Source: Balaenoptera acutorostrata
Taxonomy: Eukaryota; Chordata; Mammalia; Artiodactyla; Balaenopteridae
Direction of reading: 5' to 3'
Assembly: GCF_949987535.1 (NCBI RefSeq)
Contig: NC_080081.1
Location: 67,229,603 to 67,293,602 of the forward strand
DNA length: 64,000 nucleotides
The translations under genes were made by a program, and so were the position numbers. Under the pieces are notes generated by a model that did no database searches, was not told where the DNA came from, and saw nothing but the letters and a program-made list of their open reading frames with translations. The first letter of the stretch is position 1, and each line of letters starts with the position of its first letter. Positions 48,111 through 60,090 of this stretch are shown one piece after another.

Positions 48111-50695
48111 TGTTTTTAATATATGGACTGCATTATTCCACAGAAAAGCAGAGGGGGCACTTGAATATATTGTCCTGGTGGAGTAGGGGGCCTCTCTTTA
48201 GGAAGATTCTGTGTGCTGGGCTCTTGGTAGATCAGCTTCTTTGTTGTCATGGGTCCCTATAGCAGCAGTGATCACAGAATATTCAGGAGCCTGTAAAATA
48301 AATATTGTCCCATATTCTCTGATTTTCACAGGACTCAGGGGCCTCATAAGAAAGAACGTTGAGTCCTGTCAGAAGGTAGAGTTCAGACAAGTATTGAATA
48401 TTTAGACAAATATTGAAATGTCCAACCAACATGAGCTGACACAGATCCCTGCCTTAACTTGATTTCTCATCTGTGACTGTATCCCTGTCACTTATTCTAT
48501 GTCACCCACACTGGCCAGCTGGCTTTTTCTCAACCTACAGACATATGGTTCACAAGTCCTGGCTGAGTTGTGGACTGAGGTTTGTGCTCATTACATGGAT
48601 TTCACACGCGATTAGTTATCCTGGGCATTTCTCGAAATCATAGGACTTCCTGTTAATCAGTTGGGTTTCAGTGCCTTGAGATTTGGGGAATTATTGCTCA
48701 TAGTTAATGTGACCACGGCTGTACTTAGGATCCAATGGCTCCTTGGATATTTAACTTACATCTTTCTAGAACCACCCATACTTTAGTCATCTCCAACCCT
48801 GCACTTCATATAGTCAATCACAGATTCTCATGATTTAGTGTTTATTTCACTACATTATGGAAGAGTTTGGTATCTGGCACAGAAAAACTTGCATATCTTC
48901 TTCCTTTTCCCTGAATGTGTGTTCTTTTATATGAACTAAACTAGATTTTAGGGTCATTTCTTAACCCTATTGCCTTTGAAGTTTTAATTTTCCTCAGCAT
49001 CATGCATTATACGGCATAATGCTTTTATCTCAAAGATGCTTTTAAAGCTAATAGCTCCTATCCATTTGTGGCACTACCTAAGAAACTTTCTTTGAAGCAC
49101 CACAGTATCAGCCATCTAAATGAGAAATTAGAGGCTTTAAAATTAAATTATTTAACTCCAAAAGTTTAGTGCAAAAAAATGTTTTTGCTTAGATATATTG
49201 GATATTCTGCGGTTTTATCCAAAGAGTGTGGTCACCTAGTATTGTACATATTCATGAGGTCCCTTCTTCTAAAGCATTGGAACCATGATAGAATCATTAA
49301 AGGTAAAACTTCTTATTAAGTGGCTTCATGAATTTCTTGCTGTGAAAATTTAAATAACTAAAGCATAGTGAGATGACAAGTGAACTAATAGCTAGTAGAT
49401 GACCAGCCTCAAAGACACAGAAGTGCATTGGGGATGCTCAAGAAATCATGTCTCCTTCAGAGAAGCTGAGAGTTCTAATGCTGAATTTTGAGCCCCAATC
49501 TTGGCTAAATTATTCATAATTTCTATGGTTGGTCTCAAAGGATGGCAATTCTAACTACAAGATGTAAATTCTTCTAACACTCTAGAATTGTAGACCTATT
49601 CATCCTTGGTAGACCCTCCAAATGGTATTTATTCAGCTATTGAAAGTAAGTGAATCTTGATCTAAAATCTTGCATGGGATTGACAGTACATGCATTTTAC
49701 AACTGATTAATGATGTACTCAGTTCTATTAACAAGAAAACAATGAAGAACACTGTAAGACTTTTCATAGCACTCAGAAAAATAATTTTGGATTTTAACTC
49801 TACAGGCAGACCCTTTGAACAGACTAATCTTTTACATTAGCAGAACTGTTATTAGTGTTTCTTCAAAGATTATATCTAAACATTCTCCGTGACATCCTGT
49901 GATTTGCATTGCTACATTCAGTGAAATCATGAGACCATGTAGGAAGAGGAGGAAGAATTTCATTGAGTTATGATCCAAGATTACAGTCTCTTTTTTATGA
50001 GGGGAAACTCTTATTTGATATTTGTGTTGTGTATTGGTTACACTATTTTAAAAGATATTGCTTATTTTTTCAAGGATTCATAAGAGAAATTTCTCATTAA
50101 ATTAACTGCTACAAAAGTTTTTTTCTCAACATAAGGATATATGTATGGGCCAATTTTATATTAAACATTGATTGAATATATATTTTAATTAGAAAAAGGG
50201 AATTCAGCTATTCAATACTTTTTCTTTATTCTTAGATGCCAGGAAACTCAGAATTTAGATTTAATACTAGACTGACAACTCACTTCAGGTTTCAAATAAC
50301 ATCTAATTTGCTGTTCCTTCAAATTAAATTGACTGTCTTTTATCATTATGGTATTGTTTTATACCTTAATTAATTTTATGTACATTTAAATGCCTTCTAT
50401 AGACAGAATGTTGATTAAAAATTATTCAAGTGACTGAAGTACATTGGATAAAGATGTCATATGCTGATTATTGACCTTGAAAAAATATTAATAAGAAAAA
50501 GGCAGAGGTCACTGGGATTTAGTTTTGTCTGAAACTGAAAGGAATATAAATCTTATAACAACATAATTAAGTTCCTAATATAGAAACACATAGGATTATT
50601 TTGGTTTAAAAAAAATAAAAATTTAAATAAAATATAAGATTCTTATGTAGGAGGAGAAAAAAAGGAACTGACAAATTCTGACATATTTTCAACTA
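48111..50695. other. Unassigned stretch, no gene seen
   Basis: 2.6 kb of mostly AT-rich DNA with no frame above 64 codons. A 19-bp imperfect tandem repeat beginning 'agacaagtattgaat' lies at about 48386-48421. This is the longest block without a recognised element. Confidence 0.45.
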
Positions 50696-50797
50696 ATTGT
50701 TTGACCCTGGTTTTGCCAGCTATTCTATTGGGGGTCTCAGTTCTCCAACTCCAAAATGAAGGGTTTGGACTAGATGATTACTGATGATTTCTCCACC
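50696..50797 (+). mobile_element. MIR-like SINE 3' portion
   Basis: 'ctcagttctccaactccaaa' and 'atgaagggtttggactagat' followed by 'gatt' match the 3' part of MIR/MIR3-type SINEs. The tail of that family is a 'ttctatgattctatga' type repeat, which is where the adjacent tandem array begins. Confidence 0.65.
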
Positions 50798-51032
50798 AGC
50801 AAAATTCTCTAACTCCATGACACTACATATTTCTGTAACTCCATGATACAACAAACTTCTATAATTACAAGACATAGCAAAATTCTGTAACTCCAAGATG
50901 TAAAGAAAGTCTATAACTCATGATACAACAAACTAAAACTTCATGACACAACACACTTTTACAATTCCATAATTCAACAAACCCCTCTAACCCCATGATA
51001 CAAAAAATTCTAGAAGTCCATGCAATAGCAGT
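50798..51032 (+). repeat. Degenerate 26-bp minisatellite, about nine units
   Basis: Units of 23-27 bp, such as gcaaaattctgtaactccaa plus gatgta, and acaaacccctctaaccccat plus gataca, follow one another. The core 'aactccatgatac' is conserved and the rest is diverged. The array begins directly at the MIR-like tail. Confidence 0.85.
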
Positions 51033-52802
51033 ACTCTTACATATGGATCCAACCGCAGCAAATTTTAACGGTTCATTCCGGGACAGATCTACTCTTCTCC
51101 TCATGAAATGTACAAAGCAAGTTGCTTCCCTACTCACCAGTATTTTGGATAATTTCTGTTCATTGCCTTTTTTCATGTAATGATGAAAAAGAAATTTTCA
51201 CATAGGGAAAATAAGATATGGCTATTCTCTAGTCTGATCATTATTCAGAAATAATATTTAATTAATTAGATTATCCAAGATGAAACACTAGGAATAGTTA
51301 CTAGTCAGCCTGGATTAATTTAGTTTTCTGCTTTTACTTCTGAAAGGTTGTATGTGTCATTCTTTTACAACAGTTGCATAACAATCCTGTCTGGATGTTG
51401 GAAAATGCATTCTTACATGTAATTTACTTAGATTATTTTTAAAGAGCAGAAAGATGAAAAAGGATAAAATAAACACACAAGCCAAAAAAAAAGCTGACTA
51501 TAATAGAATTCCTTTCAAATATATAAGTTGAACTTTTAAATGGAGATTTAAAGACTCACATTTAAGTTCACCTCTTCATTATATTTTCTCCAATTGCTCC
51601 AACTCATAACTTTTTCTCTTTTGTTTAATGTTTGTTTACCTTAAAATATAATCTACAGCCTCTAATTCAGTTCAGCCTCTAATTACTCTCCAAATGTATC
51701 ACAGGGGTAGTTCTGGTGCCCCTGTTTTATGCATTCATTTATTTGTCATTTATCATGTACTGATTTAATAAATATTTACTGAATACTTGCTAGAAATTCA
51801 GAATATATACGATAACAATGCACATTTTCCATGCTCACAAGTTCATAACTGTGTAGGCTTTGCATCTTAGAAAATACTTAGTTAATATAAACAGCTTTTA
51901 CTTTTAATTTAAAAACAAGAATACATATATATCACAGTGTCACAAAATGATTTAGCAAATAGATAAAGTGTTGCTTATCCTTGTACAGAAACCTTTGTTC
52001 ACATCTCTGATTACTTGCATTGAATAAATCCCTAGAAATAGAGATCACTGGGTAAAAGGAGATATTTAAGACTTTTGAGAATATTACCAGTGGTCCTCCA
52101 GAAAGATTGAATCACTTGACATTGATACCTGACCTGTATAAGAGGGTCTATGTCTTGCATCTTTGCCAACTCTGGGTATCATCTGTTAATTTTAATCTTT
52201 GGTATTTTGATGGATGAAATAGCATCTTATACTACATTTCATACATACATTGTATACTTATATTATTTTGCATCTCTGATTTCTAGTGAGTTTGAAAATG
52301 TTTTAAAACACGTAAGCCATTTAAATTTTATTCCTCAGTGAGTACTTTTTTTCTCATTGAGTTGCAAAGGCCCTTACATATTAAGATTGACACTATATCT
52401 GCCGTACCTACTAATGGCAACTTTTTTCCCCTGCTTGACAGAAATTCCTGGAGCTCATACTAAGATGAGAAGCAACTGCTCCAAATTAATTACCAAAATT
52501 TGGGTTGATTTGATAACAAGAAATTCAACAAATTTTGATCTCCTTCTATGTGCCAAGCGTCACACTGAGTACAGAGTTAGAACACATAGACCCTGTGCTC
52601 CAGTCACACTCAAGACACAGGGGGATGCAGGTACGTAAACAGTTAATTAAGAAATGGTGCTGAGGCTTGAGACATTTACATGCTGTGTGGTTTCCCTGGG
52701 GAAGTAAGAGCAACCGGTATTGTTACTGAATTCCCTTCCAAATGTTATTTTGCTCTGAAGAAAGACTCACATACACACTACACAGACATCACACAGATAG
52801 AC

Positions 52803-52805
<3 letters not shown>
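51033..52805. other. Unassigned; old repeat traces
   Basis: 'gatttaataaatatttactg' (about 51760) and 'ttctatgtgccaagcgtcac' (about 52544) mark further scraps of old dispersed repeats. No gene. Confidence 0.4.

Positions 52806-52833
<28 letters not shown>
52806..52833 (+). repeat. (AC)14 microsatellite
   Basis: An uninterrupted AC dinucleotide repeat of 28 bases. Confidence 0.97.
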
Positions 52834-52837
<4 letters not shown>

Positions 52838-53688
52838 CCCTCCCTTCATATAGTCTTTTTACAGATGTTTGCAGAAAAGGAAGCGTGGTAGGTGAAGATG
52901 GAAACAGAGGACAAGGCAGGTCTGTTAGAATCATTACTTCCCGCACGCAGCCCCTTTGGAATTCGTGTCCCGGAGACGCTGTTCATGCAAATAAAGCTCT
53001 TTGCTTCCCAAGTTCTCTCTGGCCCCTCGCCATGCAAATTACAGAGGAACACAGGCCAGGCTCAGCTGTGAGATAATCATTCCACGTCCCACTGACTTCC
53101 TTGGAATTTCCAAAGAAGTGAACCAAGGGCACAGCTTGGCTAGTTGGCAGATTAAAAAATAACAATGAAACTTGTTTCAGACAAAATGATAAAATGGAGG
53201 CGTCTCTGTCAAAATAAGAGACACTTAAATACTTTCTAGGATTATAATAAAATAACCATTTAGTGCTCAGAAGGTAAGCAACATTTGTCCCTGGAAAAGG
53301 GATAGACACCTTCTTTTCTGACATTTTCTGGCCTTTTCAAAGGTACCCTAATTTACATGGGAAATAGACTATATTCATAAAGTGACTTTCATAAGTGACA
53401 CAGGTAATCAAAAGCGATACTGGAGCTGAATCCAGATGCTAGGGTCCTTGGCCTAGTGCTCGTCTCATGCACAAGGTTGCCTTCCCTTTTAAGTATATGA
53501 AATATAGGCTTGATTTGCCCAAGAAAATCCACTTACCCAAGAAAAGGTATATGGGCCATATGGGGGTATATTAGGTAGATGCTGGAAGAAGGTGAGTGAA
53601 AGGCAGGGGATTCAGTGTGGCCTGGAGGGGACAGTCCACAGCAGGCCTTGGCAGAGATAGTGATGTCCTAGTTCAGGCAGGCCTTTGT
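52834..53688. other. Unassigned stretch, no gene seen
   Basis: Somewhat GC-richer at 52880-53060, with overlapping frames on both strands (up to 113 codons). None recognised. Confidence 0.4.
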
Positions 53689-54117
53689 CATCATCATCAC
53701 CATCATCATCACCACCGTCAGCATTTTCACTATTATCATCATCACCACCACCATCATCACTATCATCATCCCCACCGTCAGCATCATCACTATCATCATC
53801 CCCACCGTCAGCATCATCACTATCATCATCCCCACCGTCAGCATCATCACTATTATCATCATCACCACCATCAGCATCATCACTATTATCATCATCACCA
53901 CCATCAGCATCATCACTATTATCATCATCACCACCACCACCATCATCACTGTTATCATCACCACCACCATCACTATCATCATCACCACCACCATCACTAT
54001 CATCATCACCACCAGCATCATCACCATCATCATCACCACCGCCACCATCATCACCATCATCATCACCACCACCATCATCACTATCATCATCACCACCAGC
54101 ATCATCACTATCATCAT

Positions 54118-54149
<32 letters not shown>

Positions 54150-54156
54150 TCATCAC
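53689..54156 (+). repeat. TCA/CCA trinucleotide-based satellite with higher-order units
   Basis: About 470 bp built from CAT, CAC and related triplets, in units of 24, 27, 30 and 33 bp. Three perfect 30-bp units lie at 53761-53850. They are followed by three 33-bp units at 53851-53949 and then 24-30 bp units up to a terminal (CAT)n run. Because every length is a multiple of three and no unit contains a stop, four long overlapping frames appear (His-rich, Ser/Pro-rich, Asp-rich and Met/Val-rich). None is a credible gene. Confidence 0.97.
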
Positions 54157-54239
54157 CTATACACTGCCACAACCTCCCTACAACTTACTGTTGTGAACTC
54201 ATTCTCTTCAGATCATCCTCACACAGATGCCAAGGTGAC

Positions 54240-54560
54240 ATCTGTAAAACTCTTACTTGACTGGCTCACCCTGTAATTAAAACCTACTACCTATATGATT
54301 AAGTTTAAGCTAACTAACATGGCTCCTCTGTGGTCTGTCTCTGCCTACTCTCCAGCCCCCTTTTCCATTGCCCCTGGCTTGAACTTGTTGCTCTAGGTTT
54401 AGTTCATCCTTTTAGGAGGCCTCCCCTATTCCCTTTAGCTGGGTTAAGTGCCCATCTTTGGAGCCCCTATATATTACTCCAAAACTATACTTAAATTTTA
54501 TTAATATTTTCTAAAAATCAAAGTCTTATTTTTGTGTTTGACTATAATAGGCGCTGGGAC
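54240..54560 (+). mobile_element. L2 LINE fragment
   Basis: 'ctaacatggctcctctgtgg', 'tgcctactctccagccccct' and 'ttttaggaggcctcccctat' follow the L2 3' region, diverged. Confidence 0.55.
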
Positions 54561-54591
54561 ATGTTTGTTAGGAAAATCCACTGAATTTGGT

Positions 54592-54835
54592 AGTTAAGAG
54601 CATCGGACTCTGAAACCACATCTCTGGGTTTGAAACACAGTCCTGACACTTGTTAATTGTATGACTTTGTGCAAGTTACTTAACCTCTTTTTTCCTCAGT
54701 TTTTCTGTCTATAAAATGGGTCTAATAAAAGTCTATAGTGTTTGGGGGAGGGTTAAATGAGTTTATATATATATAAAGCACTTAAAAGAGTCACTGGCAA
54801 ATCCATGCCATATAAGCTATAGAAATATTTGCTAT
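54592..54835 (+). mobile_element. MIR SINE, near full length
   Basis: 'gttaagagcatcggactctg', 'gggtttgaaacacagtcctg', 'caagttacttaacctctttt', 'gtctataaaatgggtctaat' and 'aaagcacttaaaagagtcac' follow the whole MIR consensus, including the B-box-like region. Confidence 0.93.
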
Positions 54836-55084
54836 CATGATTGCGATTAAAGGCACATATAACATGTACCTGACCTCAAGGAGCATTAAAAGAACTACTA
54901 GAAAGACAAAGAATGTATGTAACAAAAAAGGATAACTAATAATTGTATTCAAACTACATTGGCATTAAACATACAGACTAGTAGATAAGAAATCTTTCTG
55001 CATTTCAGAAAAGGGGCAAACCATCTCAGGTCCAAGGCAGTTGGACATCAAAAAATTCATTGGGGGTAATAGGGCTGGAGGGAT

Positions 55085-55315
55085 GAGCAAGATTCAGGGT
55101 CTGTGCTCTCAGTCGGGCTTGAGGGGCATTTGGCACAGAGCAGTTCTCTGTCCTCTGTTGTGTGCAGCCATCCATACATCATGGCATTGCAGACTGCTAA
55201 CAACCCCAGCTCCGGGCGCTTATTGCCAGTAGCACCCCCATTGTGACAACCATAAATGCTGTACACATTTCCAAACATCTCCTAGGAGAGTGGTACTGTA
55301 CCTGGTTTAAAACCT
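55085..55315 (-). mobile_element. MER5A hAT (Charlie) MITE-like element
   Basis: 'gccagtagcacccccattgt' followed by 'gacaaccataaatgctgtac' is the complement of the MER5A core. The 5' side is more diverged. Confidence 0.8.
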
Positions 55316-55544
55316 TGCAGGTGGAGAAGAGTAAACATGGACATTCCAGGCAAGAATAGCATGACCAAAAGGATGACTATAAGAATGCTCATTAAGGGTT
55401 ATGGGTCAGGGTGTAGGGCGAGGTGTAGCAGAGATATCATTCTGATAAAGACACCAGGGACCAGAATGTGAAGAAACTTGATGATTGATTGAGAAATGAG
55501 ATTTCTCACGTTCTCTTCTTATGTCTCAGTTGCTGGAACTGAGT
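55316..55544 (+). repeat. Old dispersed repeat, unassigned
   Basis: 'gacattccaggcaagaatag' and 'gaccagaatgtgaagaaact' resemble internal parts of the same old repeat type as 24541-25230. Confidence 0.35.
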
Positions 55545-55745
55545 GGAAGGAATATAAGCTTTAGAGTCAAGGAACCATAGGTTTGAATTCTACTTCTACC
55601 ATTTACTTGGTGTATAAGTCATTGCATCTCTCTCATCATCCATAAAAGAAATATATAAATGGATCAATGTGAAGAATTAAGAGGTACATTAGTTAAAGCT
55701 CTTAGCAAAGTGTCTGGAACATATGACGTGCACCAAAAATGTGAG
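55545..55745 (+). mobile_element. MIR SINE
   Basis: 'gctttagagtcaaggaacca', 'taggtttgaattctacttct' and 'ttagcaaagtgtctggaaca' follow MIR in order. The middle is decayed. Confidence 0.8.
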
Positions 55746-56882
55746 TTCGCTTCTTGAAGTTCCTCTCTGTCTGCCACCACTCCAGGTTAATAACTTTCCA
55801 CTTCATTTTATTTTTAACTTTAACTAAACACACTTAATTATCAAGTTTACAGATTGGGAAAGGATGTATTCTGCTCAGAGTGTCTGCAACAAATTATAGT
55901 TTCAAGGCTCAATGGTACATTCCTAGGGGACGCTGCTCTTAAGGGGGCCACTTGAGAGTGGTTTATTTAGAACTCTCATAACAAAGCATCACGGAGAGGC
56001 AATTATCCTGCACCTTGAATCTGGTAAGAGGAAGGAGACGATTACTTTGGCAGGCAGAATGAATGTTCTTTTTTATATATGGCCTATCATATTTTTTTTT
56101 GTTTCACTGAAAAGAAAACCTTTAGAGGCAGATTTTTAAAACCTATTTTGAGGTCTCTTCAACAAGCAGAAATGTACCTATAATTGGCTCTGCGGCTTCT
56201 ATTTCCTATTTAATATGAAGCCTCCACTTTAACTGCATCTCCCTGCTTACAGTTTGTTCTTTTAGAGGATGCTTTGGGCGCCCACACTGTCTTGTATCAA
56301 ATGGGTAGTTGAATGATGGGTACAGCTTTTTGCATCTTTGTAAGCAGTGTAGACAATGGAAAGCAATCTGGCTACTGAAAAGAAAAACAAAAAACAACTC
56401 TTCATTTGTTTGAATGATACGATTGCATCCAGTAAAACGTCCAAGGTAAGAAGTCTCAGAAACATAACTTTCCAGCCACTGTCGGAAACTCAAGCTTTTG
56501 ACTGTTTGGAGACTAAGGTGTCTGAATTACTGGCTGGAAATTCCGTGCCTTTCAGCTGCCTGCCTTTAGGGTTTTGCTCTGCTCTTTGTGTTTCCAGGGG
56601 AGGACATAAAGAAAAGAGAAACTCAGGGCGTCATTTGCAGGACTGGGCAACAGATTGTTGGGAGAGGTTAAAGTGAAATTTGGGAATTAATAAGGCCTTT
56701 CATTTTCCCTTCTATTTAATCCAATTCATTCAATTGAGTTGTTTAAAATTATGGAGATTTGTTCATAAATTTCTGATTGGATTTGTGAATTGTATTCACA
56801 AATGCAAAGATTATTTTTAGGACACATTTTTTGTAATTCATGTATTTCATCTATAACCTTATCTAGGAAGCATGAGGTAGGC
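55746..56882. other. Unassigned stretch, no gene seen
   Basis: Overlapping frames near 56206-56676 (95, 67 and 106 codons) on both strands; none recognised. A partly conserved non-coding element cannot be excluded. Confidence 0.4.
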
Positions 56883-57701
56883 TGTTATAAGTTGAATTGT
56901 GTCTCCCTGCAAAAACAAAGGTATGTCAGAATCCTAACCTCTAGTACTTCAGAAGGTGACCTTATTCAGAAATTGAGACTGTCATACAGAGCGAAATAAG
57001 TCAGAAAGAGAAAAACAAATATCGTATATTAACGCATATATGTGGAATCTAGAAAAATGGTATAGATTACCGTATTTGCAAAACAGAAATAGAGACACAG
57101 ACATAGAGAACAAATGTATGGACACCAAGAGGGGAAAGGGAGGCAGTGGGATGAATTGGGAGATTGGGATTGACATATATACACCATTGATACTATGTAT
57201 AAAATAGATAACTAATGAGAACCTACTGTATAGCTCAGGGAACTCTACTCAGTGCTTTGTGGTGATCTAAATGGGAAGGAAATCCAAAAAAGAGGGGATA
57301 TATGTATACATATAGCTGATTCACTTTGTTGTACAGTAGAAACTAACACAACATTGTAAAGTAACTCTACTCCACTAAAAATCAATTTAAAAAAAAGAAA
57401 TTGGGTCACTGTAGATGTAATGAGTTAAGATGAAATCATTAGAGTGGGTCTTAATCCATTATGACTGATATAAAAAGGAAAAATCTAAACAAAGAGACAG
57501 ATACACAGAGAATAGAAATTGTGAAGAGGAAAGCCGAGGAAAGAAGCCCAGAGCAGATCTTTCCTTCACAGTCATCACAAGGAACCAACCCTGCTGACAC
57601 CTTGATTTCCAGGCTCCAGAATCATGAGATGATAACTTTCTATTGTATAAGCCACTCAGTTTCTGGTACTTCATTAGCAGCAGCCTTAGGAAACTAATAC
57701 A
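56883..57701 (+). mobile_element. MLT1-type LTR split by an L1
   Basis: Left part 56883-56975 starts 'tgttataagttgaattgtgt'. Right part 57396-57701 has 'gatgaaatcattagagtggg', 'ctgacaccttgatttccagg' and 'ccttaggaaactaatac' at the end. The two parts join to a normal MLT1 order once the L1 is removed. Confidence 0.9.
56976..57395 (+). mobile_element. L1 3' end (420 bp) inserted in MLT1
   Basis: 'actgtcatacagagcgaaat' (ORF2 end) through a 3' UTR ending 'actccactaaaaatcaattt' and an A tail. It is flanked by identical 8-bp duplications, agaaattg, at 56968-56975 and 57396-57403. It belongs to a different, older L1 subfamily than 17098-18650 because its 3' UTR differs. Confidence 0.95.
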
Positions 57702-57716
57702 TAGGTTTACACTTTA

Positions 57717-58649
57717 TTTTTTATTTATTTATTTATTTTTAAACATCTTTATTGGAGTATAATTGCTTTACAATGGTGTGTTAGTTTCCGCTTTATAACA
57801 AAGTTAATCAGTTATACATATAGGTATATCCCCATATCTCTTCGCTCTTGCATCTCCCTCCCTCTCACCCTCCCTATCCCACCCCTCTAGGTGGTCACAA
57901 AGCATTGAGCTGATCTCCCTGTGCTATGCAGCTGCTTCCCACTAGCTATTTTACATTTGGTAGTGTATATATGTCCATGCCACTCTCTCACTTTGTCCTA
58001 GCTTACCCTTTCCCCTCCCCGTGTCCTCAAGTCCATTCTCTAGTAGGTCTGCGTCTTTATTCCCATCTTGCCCCAAGGTTCTTCATGACCACTTTTTTTT
58101 TTTTTTTTTTAGATTCCATATATATGTGTTAGCATACGGTATTTGTTTTTCTCTTTCTGACTTCCTTCACTCTGTATGACAGGGTCTAGGTCCATCCACC
58201 TCACTACAAATAACTCAATTTCGTTTCTTTTTATGGCTGAGTAATATTCCATTGTATACATGTGCCACATCTTCTTCATCCATTCATCTGCCGATGGAGA
58301 CTTAGGTTGCTTCCATGTGCTGGCTATTGTAAATAGAGCTGCAATGAACATTGTGGTACATGACTTTTTGAATTATGGTTTTCTCAGGGTATATGCCCAG
58401 TAGTGGGATTGCTGGGTCGTATGGTAGTTCTATTTTTAGTTTTTTAAGGAACTTCCATACTGTTCTCCATAGTGGCTGTATCAATTTACATTCCCACCAA
58501 CAGTGCAAGAGGGTTCCCTTTTCTCCACACCCTCTCCAGCATTTATTGTAATATTTGCAAATGAAGCAACTGACAAAGGGTTTATCTCCAAAATTTACAA
58601 GCAGCTCATGCAGCTCAGAAAAACAAACAATCCAATCCAAAAATGGGCA
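57717..58649 (-). mobile_element. Young L1 with 5' inversion (twin priming)
   Basis: The segment 57717-58548 is an antisense L1 3' end (tail at the left, 3' UTR, then ORF2 end). The segment 58549-58649 is L1 ORF2 in the sense direction, from a part that normally lies upstream. About 160 bp between the two parts of ORF2 is missing. Identical 13-bp duplications, ggtttacacttta, at 57704-57716 and 58650-58662 enclose the whole. The 3' UTR is of the same subfamily as 1-1570. Confidence 0.96.
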
Positions 58650-58662
58650 GGTTTACACTTTA

Positions 58663-59589
58663 AAATTGCTATTTCTTTCTTTAGACATCATATTGTTTCA
58701 TTGACATTAACTGTGTTACTCTAGATATTTATTATAAGAACAATTTCAGTTGAAAGATCAGAAAGAAGACACTTATTTTACTTATCATTTATTTTCAGTG
58801 AAGTTTCTAAAAAGCAAAATTATGTGCCAACATCTGTATCTGTCCTTACTGATACTACCCTGTACTATATTCAACCTATTTAAGCATCTTCCTGATGTGG
58901 TTTTTTAGTTCCCACCAGGAAGCATTGAACAAATGGGTTCTTGACTTCAGATTTCCTCCTGCTTCTTGGCTGGAACAGCAGTTGTGTCAAACTAAATTTC
59001 AGATTTCTGAACACCCCCTGAGACACACCTACATCAATTTACCCATCTCTCTCTTGCCAAATCATACCCCAAAATACCCACCATACCTTGACTAATTGTG
59101 GGTAGGCAGAAGTGATGGAGTTTGTCAGGCCTTAAACAAGGAATGAGAACATCCAGTGAGACCTACAAAAGACTGTGGGAATACTTAGAAACTGTGGCCA
59201 ACACACCCTGCTCTCCAAGCCTCAGTGCAGGGACCTTAACTCTGAAAAGCAGTGAGTAGTACCTGCTTTTTTATGTACCCTTGGTAAATAAATGCCCGAA
59301 TAAAGGAATGAAAGAGTTACATAGAGATAGACATGAAGCAGCATGAAGAAGTATGGATGTAACTGTTGAGTCTTCTATTCATATCACCCTCCTTTCTTAC
59401 TGGCTTTAAGATATATAGGAGGGTTAGAGAGAGGTCAGGATGAATAACAAAGAAGAAAGTGGAGAAAGAGGCCAAAGAAGGAGGCACAGTGGAAGGTACC
59501 AGCTTTCTGGGCTTTGAACTAGACTAACTTCCCAGGCCCCCAATCAGCTCTGTAGTGCTTCCTGGGGCGTCCTAGGAAGGGACTGAGTT
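58663..59589. other. Unassigned stretch, no gene seen
   Basis: No repeat or coding sequence recognised. Confidence 0.4.
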
Positions 59590-60090
59590 ACATATACCAT
59601 TGCTTCCTATTAGTTGTGTAACCTCAGAAAAATAACGAAATCTCTTTGAACATTCCAGCTTCTTAATCTAAAGTTTGTGAAAAAATAGTCTTGATCTCAT
59701 AGACTATAATGAGGGTTAAATAAGAATGTAAGGACTTCCCTGGTGGTGCAGCAGTTAAGAATCCACCTGCCAATGCAGGGGACATGGGTTCAAGCCCTGG
59801 TCCAGGAAGATCCCACATGCCACGGAGCAACTAAGCCCGTGTGCCACAACTACTGAAGCCTGAGTGCCTAGAGCCCGTGCTCCACAATGAGAAGCCACCG
59901 CAATGAGAAGCCTGCACACCACAACAAAGAGTAGCCCCCGCTCGCTGCAACTAGAGTAAGCCCATGCACAGCAACGAAGACCCAACGCAGCCAAAAATAA
60001 ATAAATAAATAAATTTATATATAAAAAATAAGAATGTAAAACATAATACACAGTGCCTGATACAAAAGCTCAATAAATATCAGTTGTCCA
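59590..60090 (+). mobile_element. MIR SINE split by a CHR SINE
   Basis: Left part to 59731: 'attagttgtgtaacctcaga' and 'ataatgagggttaaataaga'. Right part from 60026: 'cagtgcctgatacaaaagct' and 'caataaatatcagttgt'. Together they give the MIR order, with the younger SINE in the middle. Confidence 0.85.
59732..60025 (+). mobile_element. CHR-type tRNA SINE, full length, 14-bp duplication
   Basis: Starts 'ggacttccctggtggtgcag', has the B-box-like 'gggttcaagccctggtc', and ends 'gcagccaaaaataaataaat'. Identical 14-bp flanks, aaataagaatgtaa, lie at 59718-59731 and 60026-60039. This is the most complete SINE in the window and it retains both internal promoter boxes. Confidence 0.97.

Noticed and set aside
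53761..53850. CRISPR-like array (three identical 30-bp units)
   Set aside because: The units are directly adjacent with no spacers, low in complexity and in a mammalian genome.
53596..54276. 226-codon His-rich protein gene, plus Ser/Pro-rich, Asp-rich and Met/Val-rich frames
   Set aside because: All arise from one stop-free triplet satellite read in different frames. The same DNA is open on both strands, which is expected from composition alone.
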